From Acidobacteria bacterium UBA823 (GTDB lineage: Bacteria; Acidobacteriota; Vicinamibacteria; Vicinamibacterales; UBA823): a stretch of DNA of 25,079 nucleotides. Made by a program: the position numbers and the translations under genes. The stretch lies in contig DBHR01000085.1 in assembly GCA_002296225.1 (NCBI GenBank), positions 23,828-48,906 on the forward strand. Direction: 5' to 3'. The notes under the pieces are model-generated. The model made no database searches. It had not been told where the DNA came from and saw only the letters and a program-made list of their open reading frames with translations. The stretch's first letter is position 1, and every line of letters starts with the position of its first letter. Shown here piece by piece: positions 14,256-21,798 of the stretch.

Positions 14256-17156
14256 CTAAGCCCCGTGGCACTTTTTATATTTCTTGCCGCTTCCGCAGGG
14301 GCATGGATCGTTGCGGCCAACTTTCGGCGTGTCTCGGCGGACCGTTCGAACGATAGCGTCATCGCCGCCGGTGCGGGCCGGACGGGGTTTCTGGCCTGCG
14401 GCGGCTGCGGCGGCGCGGGCGAAGGCTGGGCGCAGTTCACCGGGATCGTTAAAGGTCAACGACGTCGCTGGATCCTGGGCACGCTGGTCAGATGGTGCGG
14501 TAGAAACTGTTTGAACGATAGGGCGCAGGCGCCAGAGATATTTGACCGTTTCTTCGTCGATCCGTTCCTTCATTGCTTGGAAGAGGCTGAAGCTTTCCCG
14601 CTTGTATTCGACAAGGGGATCGCGTTGCCCGTAGCCGCGCAGGCCAATCCCTTCCTTCAGATGGTCGAGTCCATATAGGTGATCTTTCCACTGGGCGTCA
14701 ACGATCTGAAGCATTATGTCTCGTTCAATGCGGCCGATCACTTTGGAATCAAGTTCCGCTTGTTTCTCTTCGTACCTCAGTTTGGCGCGGGCCCACAGGG
14801 CGTTGTGGATTGCCTCGGTGCTAGAGCCGTCAAAGTCAATTTCCTCGAAGTCCTCTGGCCCAAGGTTGAACAGGTCGCTGGAAGCTTGCTTCAACGCGTC
14901 GCAATCCCACTCTTCGGGCTCAACGTTCTCGCCGCAGTAGGTGCTCACCCGTGCGTCGAGCGCTTCTTCACCCAAAGTCAGAAGGTATTGACGGCTGTCG
15001 ACGGCATCGTCTTCGGCGAGTCGAATGTTACCCTCGAGGAGTTCGCGCCGCAGTGCGTAGACGTTCTCTCGCTGTTTGTTCATCACGTCGTCGTACTCGA
15101 GTAGATGCTTTCGGACGGAAAAATTTTGAGCTTCGACTTGACGCTGCGCACGCTCAATCGCCCTGGTGACCATCTTATGTTCAATAGGGACACCGTCTTC
15201 CATGCCTAGGCGCTGCATCAGTCCAGCAATACGATCTGAACCGAAGATCCGCATTAGATCGTCTTCCAGCGATAGGTAGAACCTAGAGGATCCCGGGTCG
15301 CCTTGGCGTCCAGCTCGGCCCCGGAGCTGGTTATCGATTCTGCGAGCTTCGTGACGTTCGGTAGCGAGAATATGCAGGCCACCGGCTGACACAACGAGGT
15401 CATGGTCTTTTTCCGTCTCTGCTTTGAAGCGGGCGAGGAGGGGCTCCCAAGCGGTTCTGGTTACCCTATAGAAGTTGTCCAGATGATGAAAATGCACGAA
15501 GTCATCATCGTCGACAAAACGCTCGTCGCCCTTTGGGAGCCGTTCGGCAACATCGTCAGCGAGGCTCTGCTGACGTGCCATGAACTCGGCATTTCCGCCG
15601 AGAAGAATGTCGGTTCCTCGGCCGGCCATGTTCGTGGCAATTGTGACCGTGCCGGACCGGCCGGCCTGTGCGACAATTTCGGCTTCCTTTGCATGATACT
15701 TCGCGTTTAGGACTACATGTTGCACGCCTCGACGTTTCAGTTGGGTCGAAACGGCTTCAGATTTCTCAATTGACACCGTGCCGACGAGTACGGGTCGCCC
15801 AACGGTTTGTTGTCCAATAATGTCCTCAACGATGGCCGAATATTTTTCTTTCTCGGTGCGATAGATCGTATCGGGTTCTTCGTGCCGGAGGAGAGGGCGG
15901 TTGGTTGGGATTACGAAGACGTCGAGCTTGTAAATCTTTCCAAATTCAACCGCTTCCGTATCAGCGGTCCCTGTCATGCCTGCAAGCTTTTTGTACTTGC
16001 GGAAATAATTTTGGAACGTGACTGTGGCCAACGTTTGATTTTCACGCTCGATCTTGACTTTTTCCTTGGCTTCTACGGCTTGGTGAAGGCCGTCGCTCCA
16101 GCGTCGACCCGGCATTAGGCGCCCAGTAAATTCATCTACAATGACGACCTGCCCTTCTTTGATCATGTAGTCTACGTCGCGGCGGAAAAGCGCGTGGGCG
16201 CGCAGCGCCTGGTTGATGTGGTGAAGTAGGGGCATGTTGACCGGGTCGTAGAGGCCTCCTGGGCTCAGTCGATGCGCCAACATCTTTTCGGCCTTAGCCA
16301 TCCCGCTTTCTGTAAGTGTGGCTGTCTTATGTTTTTCGTCGACTAGAAAATCTCCCGTTGTTTCAAGCGCCTCGCGCTCCTCAGCCTTGACATTGCCTTG
16401 CGTCACGGCCCCAGGTTTCAGTTTTGGGAGAATGCGGTCGACTTCGCCGTAGAGATCAGTTGATTGCTCCGCCGGGCCAGAAATTATGAGCGGAGTCCTG
16501 GCCTCGTCGATTAGGATGCTGTCGACCTCGTCCACGATCGCAAACTGATGGCCACGCTGGACGTACTGCGACAGTTCAAATTTCATGTTGTCACGAAGAT
16601 AGTCGAAGCCGAACTCGTTATTCGTCCCATAGGTGATGTCGCAACGGTATGCGGCCTGGCGTTCGGCGTCTCGGAGATCGTGTTGGATCACGCCAACGGT
16701 CATGCCGAGGAAACGATAGATTTGGCCCATCCATTCGGAATCTCGCCTGGCCAAGTAATCGTTGACTGTGACGACGTGGACCCCTTGACCTTCAAGGGCG
16801 TTAAGATATCCCGGCAATGTTGAGACTAGGGTCTTACCTTCCCCGGTCTTCATTTCAGCGATTGTTCCTCGGTGAAGGACGATTCCTCCGATAAGCTGGA
16901 CGTCGAAGTGCCGCATCTGCAGTGTGCGGCGACCCGCTTCACGGACGACCGCGAAGGCTTCGGCCAGCATGCGGTCGAGCGGCTCACCGTGTTCTAAGCG
17001 CTCACGAAACTGGGAGGTCTTGTCGCGGAGTTGGTCATTACTGAGTGCCGCGACGCTGGTTTCGGCCTCATTGATCGCGGCGACAATCGGCTGGAGACGC
17101 TTGAGGTCCCGCTCGTTTTTGGTGCCGAAGATCTTAGCTAGGAAGGTGTCGAACAT
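14256..17156 (-). CDS. secA: preprotein translocase ATPase SecA
   Basis: A 966-residue motor ATPase that drives unfolded preproteins through SecYEG at the inner membrane. Walker A is MKTGEGKT at 102-109, and the Walker B/DEAD region is VDEVDSILIDEARTPLIISG near 209. TNMAGRGTDILLGG and QLRGRAGRQGDPG belong to the second nucleotide-binding half. The C-terminus carries the SEC-C zinc motif CPCGSGKKYKKCHG with Cys952, Cys954, Cys963 and His964. An acidic insert (DDDDFVHFHHLDNFY) lies between the GGNAEFMA block and the AGGLHILATERHEARR block, as in some other phyla. A strong promoter-like pair lies at 17210-17238 upstream. Confidence 0.98.
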   Translation of the reverse strand: MFDTFLAKIFGTKNERDLKRLQPIVAAINEAETSVAALSNDQLRDKTSQFRERLEHGEPLDRMLAEAFAVVREAGRRTLQMRHFDVQLIGGIVLHRGTIAEMKTGEGKTLVSTLPGYLNALEGQGVHVVTVNDYLARRDSEWMGQIYRFLGMTVGVIQHDLRDAERQAAYRCDITYGTNNEFGFDYLRDNMKFELSQYVQRGHQFAIVDEVDSILIDEARTPLIISGPAEQSTDLYGEVDRILPKLKPGAVTQGNVKAEEREALETTGDFLVDEKHKTATLTESGMAKAEKMLAHRLSPGGLYDPVNMPLLHHINQALRAHALFRRDVDYMIKEGQVVIVDEFTGRLMPGRRWSDGLHQAVEAKEKVKIERENQTLATVTFQNYFRKYKKLAGMTGTADTEAVEFGKIYKLDVFVIPTNRPLLRHEEPDTIYRTEKEKYSAIVEDIIGQQTVGRPVLVGTVSIEKSEAVSTQLKRRGVQHVVLNAKYHAKEAEIVAQAGRSGTVTIATNMAGRGTDILLGGNAEFMARQQSLADDVAERLPKGDERFVDDDDFVHFHHLDNFYRVTRTAWEPLLARFKAETEKDHDLVVSAGGLHILATERHEARRIDNQLRGRAGRQGDPGSSRFYLSLEDDLMRIFGSDRIAGLMQRLGMEDGVPIEHKMVTRAIERAQRQVEAQNFSVRKHLLEYDDVMNKQRENVYALRRELLEGNIRLAEDDAVDSRQYLLTLGEEALDARVSTYCGENVEPEEWDCDALKQASSDLFNLGPEDFEEIDFDGSSTEAIHNALWARAKLRYEEKQAELDSKVIGRIERDIMLQIVDAQWKDHLYGLDHLKEGIGLRGYGQRDPLVEYKRESFSLFQAMKERIDEETVKYLWRLRPIVQTVSTAPSDQRAQDPATSLTFNDPGELRPAFARAAAAAAGQKPRPARTGGDDAIVRTVRRDTPKVGRNDPCPCGSGKKYKKCHGA

Positions 17157-17209
17157 GCGCGATTCGAAACGGACACGATTAGGCGCATTCCGATGCGAAT
17201 ATCCAATCG

Positions 17210-17238
17210 ATTCTATGGGACGTAGCCGAATCCGTCAA
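17210..17238 (-). promoter_or_regulatory. strong candidate sigma70 promoter for secA-guaB
   Basis: On the minus strand TTGACG (17238-17233) and TAGAAT (17215-17210) are exactly 17 bases apart, each differing from consensus by one base. Transcription would start near 17203 and leave about 47 bases before the secA ATG. This gives secA and guaB their own promoter in the 131-base gap after the M23 peptidase gene. Confidence 0.6.
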
Positions 17239-17287
17239 GATTGCGGGCCGCGGCCAGGTCGGCCTAGGCGGTGCGGCGTCGGGTGGG

Positions 17288-18244
17288 TCAGTTATTGGTC
17301 GACAGTGTGCCGGGAGGGGGAAGATACCGCCAAGGGTTGAGCGGACGGCCGTCGAGCCAGATTTCGTAGTGAACGTGCGACCCGGTAGATCGGCCGGTCG
17401 AACCCACATAGCCGATCAGCTCCCCGCGCTCCACTCGTTGCCCGGCATCCACAGCGAAGCGCGAAAGATGCCCGTAGCGGGTAAGTAACCCGTAGCCGTG
17501 GTTCAGGACCACTAGATTACCCAGATTACCTGTTCGTTTCGCGGATTGCACTCGGCCGGGTGCGGTAGCGTAGACCGCCTGACCACGTGGTGAAGAGAAG
17601 TCCATCGCACGATGGAATGTGCGGAGACCAGTGAACGGGTCCTTCCGGTAGCCGAAGGCGCTGCTAAGCCAGCTGTGGTCCGAATCGATCGGCCGAATAG
17701 AGGGTGTTGAGGTTGCCAGCGCACGGCGACGTTCAACGCCGTACCGAATGTCTTGCAGATGGTTGCCGAGGTTTCCCAGTAGATCGTTTAAGAGTGCAAA
17801 CGTCGTTCGCGGCGAGCTCAGCACCACGCTGCTTGATGAAGCCGCAACTGTAGAAAGCGAGTTCGGTGCGTCTCTCTGGAATCCGCCACCGATCACCCGA
17901 GCCTTCAGGGCGGCGGGAAGTTGATTGAGTGCCGCCAACGTGTCTGGAGGAAGGGCCGCTCGTGCGTCGAGGTCGGCAACTACCATCTGAAGCGCGGCTA
18001 GGTCAGTTTCCAGCCTTTCCGGGACGCCTCGGTAGGCGGCATTCTCAACTTCCAGCACCGCGACATTTGTTCGTAGACGGTCAATCTCAGTGGATGCGGA
18101 CCAACGGAATCCGAGGCCCAGTAACATCGGAGTAGCGAGAATAGCCATGAGGAGCCCGAGGCCCGTGCCCAAATTGAGCGTGTAACGGCTAAGGACGCCA
18201 CTAGCCCGATCGGCAACGACAACGGTATATCGATTTTTAAGCAT
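17288..18244 (-). CDS. membrane-anchored M23 (LytM-type) metallopeptidase
   Basis: A 318-residue cell-wall endopeptidase-type protein. A hydrophobic anchor at about 24-46 is followed by a short coiled-coil-like stretch (about 50-95), a Ser/Pro-rich middle, and a C-terminal M23 domain (about 195-310). Zinc ligands are visible: His211 and Asp215 (HRAMD) and His292 (HVHYE), with His259 (YGHL) and His290 near the site, so the enzyme looks catalytically intact rather than an EnvC-like regulator. It probably cuts peptidoglycan cross-links in the periplasm. ATG 18244 is preferred to TTG 18271, which would add nine mostly Arg-rich residues. It precedes secA by 131 bases on the same strand. Confidence 0.9.
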   Translation of the reverse strand: MLKNRYTVVVADRASGVLSRYTLNLGTGLGLLMAILATPMLLGLGFRWSASTEIDRLRTNVAVLEVENAAYRGVPERLETDLAALQMVVADLDARAALPPDTLAALNQLPAALKARVIGGGFQRDAPNSLSTVAASSSSVVLSSPRTTFALLNDLLGNLGNHLQDIRYGVERRRALATSTPSIRPIDSDHSWLSSAFGYRKDPFTGLRTFHRAMDFSSPRGQAVYATAPGRVQSAKRTGNLGNLVVLNHGYGLLTRYGHLSRFAVDAGQRVERGELIGYVGSTGRSTGSHVHYEIWLDGRPLNPWRYLPPPGTLSTNN

Positions 18245-18537
18245 TCTTCGCCGCAGGAATGCCCGCCTCAATGCGAAAACCCGAATGAAAGTAGCATATT
18301 CCTGCGATCTTTGGAAGCCCAGTCAAAAAAACACGAATATTTATCGAAAACGATTGTCTACCTTCGAGGTGCCCGGAATTGCCTTACTCTGCGCTGATCA
18401 TCGTTCTCGGTGCCAAGGAACTGTAGTGCTTCCATCTCGAGCCGACCCCAGAGTCCATCTGGAGGGAAAACTGCCGAAATACCTTTAGAACAAAAGCGAT
18501 TCATTAGAGATAGCCTGGGGCCGTAGTGGGGGCCGGA
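18245..18537. other. 293-base gap between the BMC pair and the M23 gene
   Basis: No convincing gene. On the minus strand a T7 run (18331-18325) and a nearby TTGACT could belong to a promoter for the M23 gene, but no well-spaced -10 box follows (TATGCT is about 22 bases away). A small ATCG-TTTT-CGAT hairpin sits just before the T run and could equally be a weak terminator for the aldehyde dehydrogenase gene. An open frame at 18285-18488 on the plus strand shows no ribosome site or recognisable product. Confidence 0.4.
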
Positions 18538-20253
18538 TTAGTCGCGCCAGCTTGAGTGGATGAATATGTCGTGTGCCTCCCCGTAATCTCTAGCCGAAGG
18601 CGTAAGGATCGTATCGTCGTCAATTCGAATGTGTCGGCCATCCTGGTGCGCTTGGCGAACGTCATCCTCACAGACGAACGATGCAACGGCCGATTCATCC
18701 TGGGTTACGACGGGTGGGGGATTACCCGGCCCGGAGTGTGGGGAGATTTCCGCATGAAAGCCGCGCGTCGAGAGGAATTGGTCGACCTGCCGTTTTAACG
18801 TTCCAGCGGCGAGGCCGGCTGAATTGGCCGACGGGTGCACACGGGGCAGCATTTGGGGCTTGGTGGTCCTTAGGGCCAAGTGGGGTTTGGCTGGCTTGAG
18901 TTCATAGGCGAGCCGTTTGATGTTCAATAAGTGCAGCGGCGAAATATTGTCGGAGGTAATGTTTCCACCGTAACCTCCGCAGCCGAGTGTCATGGCCGGG
19001 GTCAGCCCCGTCGTGAGGCCGATCGATCCGTGAGTCGTTGGGGTATTGACGACGATTCGGAATGCCGGCTTCTTTAAGCCAAACTCAAGGATTACTTCCT
19101 CATTTTTTGAATGGATCGACATGGTGTGTCCCATGCCGCCATACCTCAGGATCTGCTTGCAGCGTTCACAGCCTTCTTGCCAATCCTGGACCACGTAAAA
19201 GGACAACACCGGGCAGAGCTTTTCAATGGAAAGTGGATAGTCGCGACCGACACCGGTTAATTCGGCGATCAGCACGCGCGTGTCCAAGGGTACATCTACG
19301 GATGCTGCTTGGGCGATTATGGCCGCGGACTTGCCGACCAATTTCGGGTTTGGGAGGCGCTGGGGCGAGACGAGTATCTTACCGACAGCATCGATTTCGT
19401 TAGCGGTCAAAAAGTACGCTCCATTTGCTCTGAATTCCCGGCGCACTTGGTCGACGACCGCTTCATCGGTGATCACGGAATTTTCAGATGAGCAAAGCAC
19501 GCCGTTGTCAAAGGTCTTGCCGATCATGATATCGCGCACTGCCTTGGGCACGTCGGCCGAGCGCTCGATGTAAGCCGGCGCGTTGCCGGGACCCACTCCA
19601 TAAGCTGGCTTGCCTGCGCTGTAGGCGGATCGCACGAGGCCCATTCCGCCAGTGGCCAGGATGATTGCCACGTCAGGGTGGCGCATCAGTTCCTGGGTGC
19701 CCTTGAGTGTCACGTCCTGCATCACGCCAATTGCGCCCTCGGGGGCACCCGCTTTAGTTGAAGCTTCAATAAGAATATTTGCCATGTGGGTGATGCAGCG
19801 CGTCGCGGCGGGGTGGGGGCTAAGGACAATTGGGCATCTCGCTTTGATTGCAATTAATGCCTTGTAGATGGTTGTTGATGTTGGATTCGTGGATGGTATG
19901 ACAGCCGCGACCACGCCGAAAGGTTCGGCAATTTCCACAACCTTGCGGGCTTCGTCACGCCGAAGAACTCCCACGGTCTTAAGCGGTTGGATAAACCGGT
20001 AGATTTCTTGTGAGGCGAAGAGATTTTTTTGGACCTTATCGGCAACGACACCATAGCCTGTTTCGTCGACGGCTGCCTGTGCGGAGGCCTCGGCGTGTTC
20101 AGTGGCAGCCGCTGCCATCGCGTCGACGATGGCGTCGATCTGTTCCTGAGAAAACTCGGCGAGCGTGGCCTGCGTCTTTTTCGCACGGCCTGCGAGCGTA
20201 CGCGCTTCGTTGATAGATGCGAGGTCGCGATCCGAGGTGGCAAGGTTGGCCAT
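18538..20253 (-). CDS. BMC-associated CoA-acylating aldehyde dehydrogenase (PduP/EutE-like) with long C-terminal tail
   Basis: A 571-residue aldehyde dehydrogenase that should oxidise an aldehyde to acyl-CoA with NAD+. The catalytic cysteine is Cys254 in NGVLCSSENS; IPSTNPTSTTIYKAL (119-133) and GPGNAPAYI (222-230) are PduP/EutE signatures. The catalytic domain ends near residue 455, close to the usual family length of about 460. Another 110 or so residues follow: a Pro/Ser/Gly-rich linker, a short amphipathic helix (TLKRQVDQFLSTRGF, about 485-499), a second linker, and a terminal module ending TILTPSARDYGEAHDIFI. The helix between linkers resembles a BMC encapsulation peptide (inference). 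ATG 20253 has a GAAGGA ribosome site seven bases upstream and is preferred to GTG 20256. It lies 80 bases after the BMC-H gene on the same strand, so it is very likely a lumen enzyme of that compartment. Confidence 0.93.
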   Translation of the reverse strand: MANLATSDRDLASINEARTLAGRAKKTQATLAEFSQEQIDAIVDAMAAAATEHAEASAQAAVDETGYGVVADKVQKNLFASQEIYRFIQPLKTVGVLRRDEARKVVEIAEPFGVVAAVIPSTNPTSTTIYKALIAIKARCPIVLSPHPAATRCITHMANILIEASTKAGAPEGAIGVMQDVTLKGTQELMRHPDVAIILATGGMGLVRSAYSAGKPAYGVGPGNAPAYIERSADVPKAVRDIMIGKTFDNGVLCSSENSVITDEAVVDQVRREFRANGAYFLTANEIDAVGKILVSPQRLPNPKLVGKSAAIIAQAASVDVPLDTRVLIAELTGVGRDYPLSIEKLCPVLSFYVVQDWQEGCERCKQILRYGGMGHTMSIHSKNEEVILEFGLKKPAFRIVVNTPTTHGSIGLTTGLTPAMTLGCGGYGGNITSDNISPLHLLNIKRLAYELKPAKPHLALRTTKPQMLPRVHPSANSAGLAAGTLKRQVDQFLSTRGFHAEISPHSGPGNPPPVVTQDESAVASFVCEDDVRQAHQDGRHIRIDDDTILTPSARDYGEAHDIFIHSSWRD

Positions 20254-20333
20254 CACGGTTCCTTCAAATCAAGGCTGGGCCGTCAAGCAAGAGGACACGG
20301 AACTGCAGCCAGGGCGCGCGCGGGTAGCGGGCG

Positions 20334-20618
20334 CTATTTCACTGAAGCCTTGGGAAGAAACTTTTCAACTTCACCGTGGGGTCGGGGAATGACGTGAACC
20401 GAAATCAACTCGCCCACGCGTCGCGCAGCAGCTGCGCCGGCGTCGGTGGCGGCTTTAACCGCGCCAACGTCCCCCCGAACCATTACCGTGACGAGGCCGG
20501 CACCGATATATTCTTTACCGATGAGTACCACGTTGGCCGCTTTAACCATCGCGTCGGCCGCCTCGATTGACCCTACGAGTCCCTTGGTCTCGATCATGCC
20601 AAGCGCTTCAAGTGGCAT
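20334..20618 (-). CDS. bacterial microcompartment hexameric shell protein (BMC-H)
   Basis: A 94-residue single BMC-domain protein that should form flat hexamers tiling a protein shell, with a small central pore for substrates. It begins PLEALGMIETKGLVGSIEAADAM in two close blocks and contains GLVTVMVRGDVGAVKAA, very similar to PduA, EutM and CcmK. The pore loop reads Tyr37-Ile38-Gly39-Ala40-Gly41, where PduA has KIGSG, so the pore-lining serine is alanine. The start is ATG 20618, with GGAGGG (20628-20623) four bases upstream; an upstream reading from 20708 encodes an Arg-rich extension without family match and is rejected. It is first in a two-gene unit with the aldehyde dehydrogenase. Confidence 0.97.
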   Translation of the reverse strand: MPLEALGMIETKGLVGSIEAADAMVKAANVVLIGKEYIGAGLVTVMVRGDVGAVKAATDAGAAAARRVGELISVHVIPRPHGEVEKFLPKASVK

Positions 20619-20686
20619 CACGTCCCTCCAACTAGAACAACAGGGCCGGAGCGCAGGCGACCGTCGCGGCCGCCGAACGCGCCGGA

Positions 20687-20715
20687 AATGTAACATACTG
20701 AGGCACATACGACAA
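20687..20715 (-). promoter_or_regulatory. candidate sigma70 promoter for the BMC gene pair
   Basis: On the minus strand TTGTCG (20715-20710) and TACATT (20692-20687) are 17 bases apart. Transcription would start near 20680, leaving a leader of about 60 bases before the BMC-H start. The boxes match consensus at four of six positions each. Confidence 0.4.
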
Positions 20716-20722
20716 CTGCCTG

Positions 20723-20731
20723 TGCTATGAT
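20723..20731 (+). promoter_or_regulatory. candidate extended -10 promoter for the lipoprotein gene
   Basis: TGCTATGAT (TG, one base, then TATGAT at 20726-20731) is an extended -10 element without a clear -35. It lies about 75 bases before the lipoprotein start, back-to-back with the candidate BMC promoter, so the two genes may share a control region. Confidence 0.35.
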
Positions 20732-20805
20732 TTCTTCGCTTCCTCGGACACCCGTCGATCGGGCCTGCCGGGAGCGCGACTCCACGCCAATATTTGGGAA
20801 ACGAT

Positions 20806-21672
20806 ATGGGGCGATGTCTTTGGATGGCACTGGCTCTGACGTGGTCGGGCTGCGCTGGTACGCCACCGGACCCGGTGGCTAGCGTAGCCGTGGAGCTGGA
20901 ACGCGACGAAGTGGTTCTTGGGGGTGTCCTCAGGATGGGCTATCGGTTCGGCATGGCCGAAGGTCAGTCACCGTTGACAAAGAACCATCGGGTCTTCGTT
21001 CACTTCGTAGACGCTGATGGCGATGTGATGTGGACGGATGACCACGATCCTCCGGAACCAACCTCGACATGGCGCCAAGGTCAATTGATTAGCTACGAAC
21101 GAACGGTGTTTCTTCCGCCGTACCCTTACATTGGGACCGCGACGATTCGTGTCGGTTTATATCCGCCGAATGGCGCGGAGCGACTGCCGCTTATCGGCGA
21201 GGACGACGGTGCCCGCTCTTACAAGGTCGGCACGCTTGAACTTCTACCGCAATCGGAGGACGTGTTTCTTAGATTCGTCAACGGCTGGCATGAGCCAGAG
21301 GTGATGCCGGGTAATCCTGGGGTACGGTGGCGGTGGACGCAGGCTGAGGCAATGGTCGCATTTCGGAATCCGCACCGGGACGTACGGTTGCACCTGAGGG
21401 TCGAGGGACGTCCCGACCTGGTAGGTGGGCCGCAGGGAGTGGTTCTGAAGATCGCTGATCGCGAAGTCGCGGAGTTTTCGCTTGAAACCAGCGAGGTAGA
21501 ACTGAAGCAGATTTCGATTACGCAGGCTCAGTTGGGCGACGAGGATATGATCGAATTACTGATCGTGGTTGACGGCTCGTTTGTCCCGGCCGAAGGAGCG
21601 GTAGGTGGCACGACCGACACGCGGGAACTTGGCATTCGCGTGTTCAACATGATTATTGACGCTAACAGGTAA
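20806..21672 (+). CDS. uncharacterised probable lipoprotein, beta-rich
   Basis: A 288-residue protein with a short hydrophobic N-terminus (MGRCLWMALALTWSGCAG) and a cysteine at residue 16 that could be lipidated; the lipobox (W-S-G-C) is atypical at -3. The mature part is rich in beta-strand-like sequence, with VFVHFVDADGDVMWTDDHD and YPYIGTATIRVGLYPP in the first half. The second half has NGWHEPEV, WRWTQAEAMVAFRNP and ends GIRVFNMIIDANR, suggesting two beta-sandwich-like domains. I do not recognise a named function. ATG 20806 is chosen because it gives a compact signal sequence; TTG 20794 is the alternative. It is divergent from the BMC pair, which may be coincidental. Confidence 0.8.
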   Translation: MGRCLWMALALTWSGCAGTPPDPVASVAVELERDEVVLGGVLRMGYRFGMAEGQSPLTKNHRVFVHFVDADGDVMWTDDHDPPEPTSTWRQGQLISYERTVFLPPYPYIGTATIRVGLYPPNGAERLPLIGEDDGARSYKVGTLELLPQSEDVFLRFVNGWHEPEVMPGNPGVRWRWTQAEAMVAFRNPHRDVRLHLRVEGRPDLVGGPQGVVLKIADREVAEFSLETSEVELKQISITQAQLGDEDMIELLIVVDGSFVPAEGAVGGTTDTRELGIRVFNMIIDANR

Positions 21673-21755
21673 TGCTCCGAGCGTGGGCATCGCTGAAGTA
21701 TTAAGTCGGCTAGGTGCCCCCAACACCGCGCAGCACGATTCTCGGGTTTGCAGCT

Positions 21756-21790
21756 GTCGGCATCGGTTTCCTTCCCGACTTTTGATTATT
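21756..21790 (+). terminator. possible terminator after the lipoprotein gene
   Basis: GTCGG (21756-21760) can pair with CCGAC (21775-21779) around a 14-base loop, followed directly by TTTTGATTATT. The stem is short and the loop long, so this is a weak candidate. It lies in the 126-base gap between convergent genes. Confidence 0.35.
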
Positions 21791-21798
21791 CTGCTGGG

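Noticed and set aside
14196..15710. Plus-strand open frames opposite secA (for example 14196-14678, 14679-15104)
   Set aside because: They mirror conserved SecA codons; secA is complete with all motifs, so these are antisense artefacts.
18285..18488. 67-codon plus-strand open frame in the gap before the BMC pair
   Set aside because: No SD, no homology that I recognise, and it lies between two minus-strand genes in what is probably leader/terminator DNA.
20619..20708. Upstream extension of the BMC-H gene (start at 20708)
   Set aside because: It adds about 30 Arg/Cys-rich residues with no family match, spans the likely promoter and transcription start, and ignores the excellent GGAGGG site before ATG 20618.
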